Below are positions 56,698-64,000 of a DNA stretch of 64,000 nucleotides, piece after piece (within the stretch, counting starts at the first letter, position 1; each line of letters begins with the position of its first letter). Location: positions 1 through 64,000 of the forward strand of contig NZ_BBCG01000011.1 of the NCBI RefSeq assembly GCF_001311925.1, in the 5' to 3' direction. Under the pieces are notes generated by a model that made no database searches, was not told the DNA's origin, and saw only the letters and a program-made list of their open reading frames with translations. Source of the stretch: Cellulosilyticum ruminicola JCM 14822 (GTDB lineage: Bacteria; Bacillota; Clostridia; Lachnospirales; Cellulosilyticaceae). Made by a program: the position numbers and the translations under genes.

Positions 56698-58148
56698 TAA
56701 ACTTCCCCCTGTAAATAAGCCGCTACAACTTCTGAATCATCGAAGTGAATAATGCGGTCTTTTAATATTTGATAATTTTCATGGCCTTTACCAGCAATTA
56801 AAACAACATCGTCTTTTTGTGCTTTCTTTAAAGCAGTTAAAATTGCTTCTTTACGATCTTCAATTTTTACATAGTCTACGCCAGTGTCTTTTACACCAAC
56901 TTCTACTTCATCTAAAATCTGAAGTGGATTTTCTGTTCTTGGATTATCAGATGTAATAATTACATCATCTGAATATTTTGCAGCAATACTTCCCATTATT
57001 GGACGTTTTGTTTTATCTCTGTCTCCACCACAACCAAATACAGTAATAACTTTACCTTTTACAAATTCTTTGATTGTTTCAAGTACATTTTCAAGTCCAT
57101 CTGGTGTATGTGCATAATCTACAAGTACACTATAACCATGTGTTGATTTAAATGCTTGCACACGTCCTGGTACACCTTTTACTGTTTTTAATGTTTCAAT
57201 AATATGTGTCATTGGAATATTTAGGTTTACCGCTGCTGCAATGACAGCTAGTGTATTATATACTGTAAATTTCCCTGGAATAGGTACTTCTATCTCAAAT
57301 GTTCCTTGTGAGCATGTTAAAGTATATTCTACGCCAGCAGCATGTATGTGAATATTAGTAGCATGGTAATCTGCCTCATGATCAATGCCATAAGTTACAA
57401 CCTGGCAAGTTGCCCCCTCACTGATAACATCTACATAATCTGCATCTTTATTAATAATACCAACTTTACACTTTTTAAATAATTTTGCTTTTGCTTTTGC
57501 ATAGTTTTCCATTGTAATATGGAAATCTAAGTGATCTTGTGTAAGGTTTGTAAAAATACCAACACCAAAGCTTGAACCATCTACACGGTTTAATTCTAAA
57601 GCATGAGATGAGACTTCCATTAATGCACAATCCACATTACTTTCAACCATCTTTTGGAAAAGTGCTTGAAGATCTACTGATTCTGGTGTTGTACGCTCTG
57701 CTTTAAGAATGCTATCTCCAATGCGATTTTCAATTGTCCCAATAATACCTATTTTTTTATGATATGCCTCTAAAATTTGACCAAGTAAGAATGTGATACT
57801 TGTTTTTCCATTTGTACCTGTTACTCCTACTAATTCAAATTTTTCTGAAGGATTATGATAAGCATTATTTGCAACTTGTGCCATAGCACTTCTTGTATTA
57901 TTTGTCTTTAAAATTGTAATGCCATCTACATCACAATTAATATGTTTTTGAACAAGAATTGCTTTAGCACCATTTTCAATAGCCTTATCAATAAATGTAT
58001 GCCCATCTGTTTTAAATCCTTCTATTGCAATAAACAATCCACTTTGTGTTTTGATACGTGAATCATAAATAATATGGTCAATTTCTTGTTCCATGTTACC
58101 ACTTACACACTCAAAGCTTATTCCATTCATTAGCTCCTTTAGTTTCAT
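56697..58148 (-). CDS. murE: UDP-MurNAc-dipeptide--diaminopimelate ligase
   Basis: Adds the third stem-peptide residue. ATP site GVTGTNGKTSITFLLGQI, TNLTQDHLDFHITMENYAK, and C-terminal ITSDNPRTENP. The DNPR motif is the meso-diaminopimelate selector, so the cell wall is predicted to be DAP-type. 483 residues. A TATAAT-bearing promoter lies upstream; AGGAGG ribosome site. Confidence 0.97.
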   Translation of the reverse strand: MKLKELMNGISFECVSGNMEQEIDHIIYDSRIKTQSGLFIAIEGFKTDGHTFIDKAIENGAKAILVQKHINCDVDGITILKTNNTRSAMAQVANNAYHNPSEKFELVGVTGTNGKTSITFLLGQILEAYHKKIGIIGTIENRIGDSILKAERTTPESVDLQALFQKMVESNVDCALMEVSSHALELNRVDGSSFGVGIFTNLTQDHLDFHITMENYAKAKAKLFKKCKVGIINKDADYVDVISEGATCQVVTYGIDHEADYHATNIHIHAAGVEYTLTCSQGTFEIEVPIPGKFTVYNTLAVIAAAVNLNIPMTHIIETLKTVKGVPGRVQAFKSTHGYSVLVDYAHTPDGLENVLETIKEFVKGKVITVFGCGGDRDKTKRPIMGSIAAKYSDDVIITSDNPRTENPLQILDEVEVGVKDTGVDYVKIEDRKEAILTALKKAQKDDVVLIAGKGHENYQILKDRIIHFDDSEVVAAYLQGEV

Positions 58149-58178
58149 GTTGATCCTCCTTATTTAAATTTCCTTGTT

Positions 58179-58187
58179 ATTATAGCA
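58179..58187 (-). promoter_or_regulatory. Extended -10 promoter of murE
   Basis: Minus-strand TGCTATAAT, an extended -10, about 30 bases upstream of the murE start. The matching -35 is poor (T-rich). Confidence 0.45.
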
Positions 58188-58213
58188 CGACTTGAACTGA
58201 TAAAAAAGTCATC

Positions 58214-60162
58214 TTAATGGGTATAAAGGATAATTTTACTTATTTTGTTAATACTTTCACCTTCTAACGGAAATTGTGCACCTACCTCTTCACCTTCCCC
58301 ATTTATATCTACTTGTATGCCTTGTTCCTTTGCAAAAGTTTTTGCATCTTTTGATGTCATTCCTACAAAATTTGGTACTATCATTTTTTGTGTTTCATCA
58401 AGTTTTACTTCTGCCTCATTATAAACAGGTTCTATCCCCAAATAAGGTAATGCATTTTCTAATATCTCATGCATAACTGGTCCTGCAATAACTCCACCAT
58501 AGTAAGTTCCTTTAGGTTCATCAATAATTACTAAAGCTAATACCTTTGGTGCTTCTGCTGGTGCGAAAGCTAAAAATGATGCTGTATATTTTCCTGATCC
58601 ACGAGGTAATTTTTGAGAAGTTGCTGTTTTACCACCAATGCGATATCCTGGAATATAAGCCTTATGTCCACCACCTTCTGATACAACAGTTTCTAAAATC
58701 TTTTTCATTCTTTCACTAGTCTGTGTCGAAATAATCTGTTTTCCCTTTTCATAATTAAACGTTTGAATAATATCTCCTGTATCATTAATTATTTCTTTAC
58801 CTAAATGTGGTGTCACGCGATATCCCCCATTAATTGTTGCTGAAGCACCAACTAAAAGCTGCATTGGTGTAATTTGAAATGATTGACCAAAGGACATAGT
58901 TGCAAGTTCTACTGGTCCAATATTACTTTTACTATGTAAAATACCAATTGCTTCACCTGGTAAATCAATATCTGTTTTAGACTTAAAACCAAATTTTATC
59001 ATATAATCATAAAACTTACTCGCTCCAATCCGCTCAGCAACTTCCATAAAAACAGGATTACATGAATTCTGTACACCTTGTACAAATGTTTCATCTCCAT
59101 GAGATCGTGGACTACGCCAACACTTAATAGTTCTTCCTGCAATAACTTTACTTCCTGTGCAAACAAACTTGTCATTTTCACTAACTACATTTTCTTCAAG
59201 TCCCATTGTTGAAGTGAAGATTTTAAAAGTTGAACCTGGTTCATATGTATCATTAATTGTAAAGTTACGCCACATTTGATTTAAATATTCTTGTTGTTCC
59301 TTTTGAGAATATAGCTCCAATTATTTTTCAGCTCTTCATTATTAATTGTAAAAGGCTCATTTAAATTAAAGTCAGGTTTAACTGCCAAAGCATAAATCTC
59401 TCCATCTTGTGGATTCATCATAATAATAGCACCACGCCTTGCATCTTTCATTTCAACAACACGTTCCAATGCTTGTTCTGCATATTCTTGCAATGTAATA
59501 TCTAACGTGGTTACAAGATGATAACCATTTTGAGGATTTATACGTACTTCTGCCTCCTCCTCTCTTCTTTCTCCCTTTCCATTAGTCTCCATAAGAATAT
59601 TACCTGGTTTTCCTTTTAAATAACTATCATATTTCACTTCTAAGCCTACAATTCCTTGGTTATCCTTTCCTACAAATCCCAATGTTTGAGATGCTAATGT
59701 ATTATAGGGATAATATCTTTTAGAATCCTCATCAACTTTGACCCCAGGTAAATTAAGCTCACGAATACTATCAGCTATTTTTTTATCTACCTTAGTAGCA
59801 ATTCTTTCAAAAGCTACACGCTTTGTAACTTTTTTATAAACTTTTTCATAATCCATATTAAGATGCTCCGCAAGTACTTTAGCCACCATCTCTGAATCCT
59901 GAATTTGAGCATGTACAACACCAACAGTTGCCACAGAAGCACTCTTAGCCAAGACCTCTAAATTTCTATCATAAATTATTCCTCTTGTAGGTGCGATTGT
60001 ACGATTTCTAGTTTGCTGTTCAGATGCTCTATCATCCAACATTTTGCCTTCTGCAATTTGTACATACCCTAAACGAATAGACATACCTACAAGCCCAAAG
60101 ACAAAACAGCCCGCTACAATAAGAATTCTCTTTTTTAGTAAAACTGGGATGCCTTTATACAT
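58214..60162 (-). CDS. spoVD: SpoVD-type class B penicillin-binding protein (frameshifted)
   Basis: Septal or sporulation-specific transpeptidase. N-terminal span (about 11-28) and PBP dimerisation domain (TRGIIYDRNLEVLAKS), then a break near 59319-59320: a T2 that needs to be T3 joins EELKNNLELYSQKEQQEYLNQ. Transpeptidase motifs: YEPGSTFK (Ser), NSCNPVF (SxN), and GGKTATSQKLP (KTG-like). One PASTA domain ends the protein (PNFVGMTSKDAKTFAKEQGI). Repaired length about 649 residues. A second class B PBP lies just upstream. Confidence 0.93.
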
Positions 60163-60224
60163 AAAAAACCTCCTTTAAAAGTTGTCTTACCTAAAGTCTA
60201 TTTTAAAGAGGGGGCATTATGACA

Positions 60225-62363
60225 TTATTCAGTTGTTTTAACGATAACTTGGCTATCTTTTTCTATCTTAGTCCCACCACGTGGTATTTGACTAGTAATT
60301 TTGCCTTTTTCACTACCTTGAAGTACAAACTTCCCATCTAAAACTTTTTGAGCTTCTTCAATTGTCATGCCCATGATATTGGGTACAGCTACTACATTTT
60401 TAGCATCTCTTGCCTCTGTATAAAGCTTAATCTTCACTCCCTTAGTTGCTATCTCTCCAGCCTTAGGATATTGAGAAGTTACAGTATTTCCTACACCCAC
60501 TATTTCATAATCCAATTTATCATCAAATAATGTATTGATTGCTGTATAAATATCTTGATTACTTACATTAGGTACACTACTTGTTTTCACTTCATCTTTT
60601 TGGGCAGTTTCACTTAATTCAATCTCTAAATATGGTAATATATTTTCCATCATTTCTCTAAAAGCATTTGCTGGTGCACCTGTTCCTTCTGGAATATTAT
60701 CCAGCGTGATAAGCCCTACAACTTGTGGGTTATTATATGGCACACTACCAATAAACGATAAAACATAATCACCATTTACACGCCCTATTTTCTGCGCTGT
60801 TCCTGTTTTACCACCCACATCATAACCACTTACAGCCGCCGCATTACCAGTTCCTGAATCAACTACTTTCTTAAGATATGTTGCTACCTTTTTAGATGTT
60901 TCACTAGAGATTACTTGTCTCAAAACACGTCTTTTATGTTCATATAAAGTCGTATGATTATTTCCTGTAATTTCCGAAACTACATAAGGTTCTATCAAAT
61001 ATCCACCATTAATAACCGCTGAAAAAGCCTTAACAAGTTGCAGTGGCGTAACTGTCATTCCTTGTCCCATAGAATAAGTCGCCTTTTCAACTGGTCCAAG
61101 CTTATTATGTAAAAGCCCTGCGTTATCACCTGGTAAATTAACCTCTGTTTTTTCACCAAATCCAAAACGCTTCATATAATCTAGTATCTTTTCAGAATCC
61201 ATCTTCTTACTAATTTCAATCATGCCTACATTACAAGAATTTGCCAATACATCCTCTAGTGTTTCAAGACTATGTCCAGATGTTTTCCAGCAGTTAATAT
61301 TTCTATCTGCTACTGCTATTGAGCCTGGACAATTATATGTCTCTGTCCCATCAATTACGCCCTCTTCTAAAGCTGCTGCCACAAATATAGGCTTCATTGT
61401 TGAACCTGGTTCATAGGTATATTGAATACTTCGATTTATCCAAGCTGCATTCATTTTTTCATATTGCTTTTCCCCGCTTAAATTATCCCAAACACTCTGA
61501 CCAAGCTGCTTGCTTAAATCATTATAATGGTTAGGATCAAATTCTGGATAAGAATACATTGCATAGATTTCTCCTGTATTCGGATTCATAATTGTTGCAG
61601 AGGCATTTATTGCCCCATACTGAGCAATATATTTACGCATAATTGTTTCCACATATTGCTGAATCACTTCATCTATTGTAAGTTTAACAGTTGCCCCTGC
61701 TTTTCCTTCTTGTGTTTCCCTAGTTACAATTTTTGAATCTTGATATTGAGAAAAAGTGCGACCTGGTACACCAGCTAAGTATTCTTCATACTGCTGTTCA
61801 ATACCATATTGTCCAACCCCATCCTTATTAAAGAATCCAAGAAGCTGTGCAACTAATGTTTCTTTAGAATATTTACGAATATACGTTTCGACTAAACTTA
61901 CACCACCTAATCCACGAAGTTCTTCCCCTACTTCTGTATCTATATTTTTAGCTAATACCTTATATCCCGAAGTAGGATTTACATCTACTATTTTTTTAAG
62001 TTCATCTACAGTCTTGCCTACAACCGGTGAAAGTTCTTTATATATTTCAAGACGTTTTTCTTCACTTAAAGTTAGTACGTCTTTGGGACTTAAAACTATA
62101 TTATATGCTAATACACTTGTTGCTAACGTTTTATTATTGCGATCCACAATAGCGCCACGCTGTGCTTCAATATCTGTTTCGCCATTTGTTAAACGATTTG
62201 CAATAACTGTTTTATATTCCACGCCATGTACAGCTTGTATATATGCTACTCTACCAATTAAAAAAACAAAACAAAAAACAAAACAAGTTAAAAGTACAAA
62301 AATTCTGCCATTCATTTTATATCTAGGTGGTAGAGTTGTTCTTTTCTTCTTACGTCTTTTCAT
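60225..62363 (-). CDS. Class B penicillin-binding protein (FtsI/PbpB-type) with PASTA domains
   Basis: Monofunctional transpeptidase for septal peptidoglycan. Lys/Arg-rich N-terminus, one span at about 21-41, dimerisation domain (QRGAIVDRNNKTLATS), catalytic Ser in YEPGSTMKPIF, NSCNVGMIE, and KTGTAQK. Two PASTA domains at the end (VPNVSNQDIYTAINTLF, VPNIMGMTIEEAQKVL). 712 residues. The order ftsL, this PBP, SpoVD is typical of sporulating Firmicutes where the first is the vegetative enzyme. Confidence 0.94.
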   Translation of the reverse strand: MKRRKKKRTTLPPRYKMNGRIFVLLTCFVFCFVFLIGRVAYIQAVHGVEYKTVIANRLTNGETDIEAQRGAIVDRNNKTLATSVLAYNIVLSPKDVLTLSEEKRLEIYKELSPVVGKTVDELKKIVDVNPTSGYKVLAKNIDTEVGEELRGLGGVSLVETYIRKYSKETLVAQLLGFFNKDGVGQYGIEQQYEEYLAGVPGRTFSQYQDSKIVTRETQEGKAGATVKLTIDEVIQQYVETIMRKYIAQYGAINASATIMNPNTGEIYAMYSYPEFDPNHYNDLSKQLGQSVWDNLSGEKQYEKMNAAWINRSIQYTYEPGSTMKPIFVAAALEEGVIDGTETYNCPGSIAVADRNINCWKTSGHSLETLEDVLANSCNVGMIEISKKMDSEKILDYMKRFGFGEKTEVNLPGDNAGLLHNKLGPVEKATYSMGQGMTVTPLQLVKAFSAVINGGYLIEPYVVSEITGNNHTTLYEHKRRVLRQVISSETSKKVATYLKKVVDSGTGNAAAVSGYDVGGKTGTAQKIGRVNGDYVLSFIGSVPYNNPQVVGLITLDNIPEGTGAPANAFREMMENILPYLEIELSETAQKDEVKTSSVPNVSNQDIYTAINTLFDDKLDYEIVGVGNTVTSQYPKAGEIATKGVKIKLYTEARDAKNVVAVPNIMGMTIEEAQKVLDGKFVLQGSEKGKITSQIPRGGTKIEKDSQVIVKTTE

Positions 62364-62377
62364 ATTCCTACCTACTT

Positions 62378-62809
62378 TTAATGATTATATACAACATAAC
62401 TATCTTTTGGTAATTCAATATACACGATTTGGTGTGCCATTGGCTCGCTCATACCAAGCTCTTTAGATGCACGTTCACGTATATAATCTAAATTAAGTTT
62501 TTCAGATATTTTAGCTTCTGTTAAACTAATTGTACTTTTAGTATCTCTAATTTCATTTTTAATAGTACGCAATTCTTTTTGTCTTGTCCCAAATTCAGCA
62601 TATTGATGAATATAGAAAAACGCACCTAAAAATACTAACAGACCACATAAAGAAACCTGTATTGCAAATCTAAAATCTCTTTTCTTAACTTTTCTATTTC
62701 TACGTACGGGTGCTTGTGGAGGTGTTTGCAAAGGTAATTCTTCATAATAATCATATACTGTATTGCCAATTTGATAATTATAATTTCCTTTGAGTTTCTC
62801 TCCCATCAT
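62378..62809 (-). CDS. ftsL: FtsL-like division protein
   Basis: 143 residues: Lys-rich cytoplasmic tail, one span at about 48-66 (AIQVSLCGLLVFLGAFFYIH), then an extracellular heptad-rich region and DYIRERASKELGMSEPMAHQIVYI, typical of septum-formation initiators of the FtsL/DivIC type. Low sequence conservation makes position the main evidence: between rsmH and the PBP. Confidence 0.85.
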   Translation of the reverse strand: MMGEKLKGNYNYQIGNTVYDYYEELPLQTPPQAPVRRNRKVKKRDFRFAIQVSLCGLLVFLGAFFYIHQYAEFGTRQKELRTIKNEIRDTKSTISLTEAKISEKLNLDYIRERASKELGMSEPMAHQIVYIELPKDSYVVYNH

Positions 62810-62838
62810 TCACTCCCCCTTTATGAGATGGTATATTG

Positions 62839-63774
62839 TTATAATTTTTCAACAATTCTTAATTTTGCACTTCTAGAACGATGATTTGCCTCTAATTCTC
62901 CTTCTGAAGGTAAAATAGGCTTACGTGTAATTACTTTTACCTGTGGTACTTTACCACATACACAAACTGGAAATTCCTTTGCACAAGTACAAGGATCTTC
63001 TAGTTTTTTAAATGCTTGCTTTACGATACGATCTTCTAGTGAATGGAAAGTAATAATACATAGTCTTCCACCTGGTGCTAATTTCTCTACTACATCGTTA
63101 ATAGTTGGTGCAATAATTTCAAGCTCACGATTAACTGCAATGCGAATTGCTTGGAAAGTACGTTTTGCAGGATGTGGACCATCTTTTCTCGCGCCTTGAG
63201 GAATCGCTTTTTTAATTACATCTACAAGTTCATATGTTGTTTCAATTGGTTTAAATTTTCTTTCTTCTACTATAAATTGTGCAACACGTTTTGCCCAACG
63301 TTCCTCACCATATTCTTTAATAATTCTGTAAAGTTCTTCTTCTGACATTTCATTAACCACATCATATGCTGAATATTTACTATCTTGATTCATACGCATA
63401 TCAAGTGGTGCATCATGCATATAAGAAAAACCACGGTCTGCTTCATCTAATTGGTGTGAAGAAACACCAAGGTCAATAAGCATCCCATCTATTTTCTCTA
63501 CACCTAAAGATTCTAATACATTTGCTGTTTGTTCAAAATTACTTTTTACAATACTTACTTTAGCTTTTACATCTTTTAAACGTTCTTTAGATACAGCTAA
63601 CGCATTATTATCTTGATCAATGCCTATAAAATGTCCTGCTTCTGATAAATGGCTACATACAACACTAGCATGTCCTGCACCTCCTAATGTACCATCTACA
63701 TAAATTCCATTAGGTTTAATTGCCAATCCTTCAATACATTCATTTAACAATACTGATACATGTTCAAACTTCAT
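62839..63774 (-). CDS. rsmH: 16S rRNA (cytosine-N4)-methyltransferase RsmH (MraW)
   Basis: SAM-dependent methylation of C1402 in 16S rRNA. Blocks: [27 protein letters not shown] (SAM loop), [28 protein letters not shown]-like [40 protein letters not shown], and [13 protein letters not shown]. 311 residues. AAGGTGAT ribosome site overlaps the end of mraZ. Confidence 0.97.
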   Translation of the reverse strand: MKFEHVSVLLNECIEGLAIKPNGIYVDGTLGGAGHASVVCSHLSEAGHFIGIDQDNNALAVSKERLKDVKAKVSIVKSNFEQTANVLESLGVEKIDGMLIDLGVSSHQLDEADRGFSYMHDAPLDMRMNQDSKYSAYDVVNEMSEEELYRIIKEYGEERWAKRVAQFIVEERKFKPIETTYELVDVIKKAIPQGARKDGPHPAKRTFQAIRIAVNRELEIIAPTINDVVEKLAPGGRLCIITFHSLEDRIVKQAFKKLEDPCTCAKEFPVCVCGKVPQVKVITRKPILPSEGELEANHRSRSAKLRIVEKL

Positions 63775-63783
63775 TTCATCACC

Positions 63784-64000
63784 TTAAATTTTTAATTGTT
63801 CCATTTGCTCAGCCAAAGTCTAGTTCAATTAAAAGTGTCTTTTATATAGTATAAATAACGCCTTCACTTGCCAAACTTTTATATGGTTTCCCATTCCTAT
63901 AACTACTATGTCTTTTTCAATATAAGAATATACTCATATAAGTGCTAGGGCAATAAAATACGCCCTTTTATATCGGCCATGCGTATCCACTATACGCTTA
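63784..64000 (-). pseudogene. mraZ: Broken 3' part of mraZ
   Basis: Minus-strand fragments of MraZ occur in order but in different frames: KGRILLP with a stop in place of the next residue, EYI, then EKDIVVIGMGNHIKVWQ, then LAEQMEQLKI ending in a stop at 63784. These match the DKQGRVLIP, EKDVVIIG..RVEIW and AEQMEEL blocks of the MraZ transcription factor. Several frame changes and at least one stop occur in about 200 bases, more than in any other gene here. The rest lies beyond the window. Confidence 0.6.

Noticed and set aside
61756-62466. 236-codon open frame on the plus strand
   Set aside because: It lies opposite the class B PBP gene, is rich in Ser/Thr/Pro/Leu as antisense frames are here, has no ribosome site and no recognisable domain.
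1-64000. CRISPR arrays, tRNA or rRNA genes, prophage, toxin-antitoxin or biosynthetic clusters
   Set aside because: None recognised; coding space is filled by conserved core genes and gaps are short.

Overview
The window is a dense, low-GC bacterial core region. Nearly everything is on the minus strand; only three genes (tmcAL, ylbJ, comM) are on the plus strand. Gene content and order match the conserved chromosome backbone of endospore-forming Firmicutes: mraZ-rsmH-ftsL-pbp-spoVD-murEF-mraY-murD-ftsW-murA-divIB-ftsZ-spoIIGA-sigE-sigG; yceD-rpmF-plsX-acpP-rnc-smc-ftsY-ylxM-ffh-rpsP-khpA-rimM-trmD-rplS-rbgA-sip-rnhB-ylqG-ylqH-yraN; and der-plsY-gpsA-spoIVA. With pta-ackA, YlbJ, CodY, SpoIVA and the sporulation sigma factors present, the source is most likely an anaerobic spore-forming clostridium. 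A Lachnospirales / Cellulosilyticum-like origin is a guess from gene order and base composition, not demonstrated.

Layout from left to right. 1-560: remnant of a DDE transposase. 657-2740: uraA-pyrR behind a PyrR-type attenuator. 2724-5242: rluD-type pseudouridine synthase, lspA, aroB. 5239-9713: division cluster divIVA-ylmH-sepF-yggS plus an HlyD-like membrane protein. 9745-15666: spoIVA, gpsA, plsY, der, DUF512 protein. 15680-22021: pgeF, yraN, ylqH, ylqG, rnhB, three tandem signal peptidase I genes, rbgA. 22098-31281: translation and secretion genes (rplS, trmD, rimM, khpA, rpsP, ffh, ylxM, ftsY) and smc. 31290-36456: rnc, acpP, plsX, rpmF, yceD, ackA, pta. 36639-39177: tmcAL and ylbJ. 39201-39487: a foldback intergenic structure. 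39520-43673: codY, topA, dprA, with comM divergent. 45341-48384: nrdR, sigG, sigE, spoIIGA. 48501-63774: ftsZ and the mur/division cluster up to rsmH. 63784-64000: broken 3' part of mraZ.

Functionally the window joins peptidoglycan precursor synthesis (murA, D, E, F, mraY), septation (ftsL, divIB, ftsW, ftsZ, sepF, divIVA, two class B PBPs), sporulation control (spoIIGA processing pro-sigma E, sigma G, SpoIVA coat base, YlbJ), phospholipid and fatty-acid initiation (plsX, plsY, gpsA, acpP), protein export and ribosome biogenesis (ffh, ftsY, sip, lspA, rbgA, der, rimM) and the acetate pathway.

The dominant anomaly is technical. At least fifteen single-base indels break thirteen genes that are intact, often essential, in relatives (uraA, aroB, yggS, ylqG, rbgA, ftsY twice, smc twice, codY twice, topA, sigG, spoIIGA, spoVD). 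Almost all can be repaired by changing one homopolymer by one base, which points to unpolished sequencing rather than biology. I found no defence system, CRISPR array, phage, tRNA or rRNA gene, and no convincing undescribed multi-gene system. The best candidates for new biology are the multi-hairpin element at 39201-39487 and the three signal peptidases.
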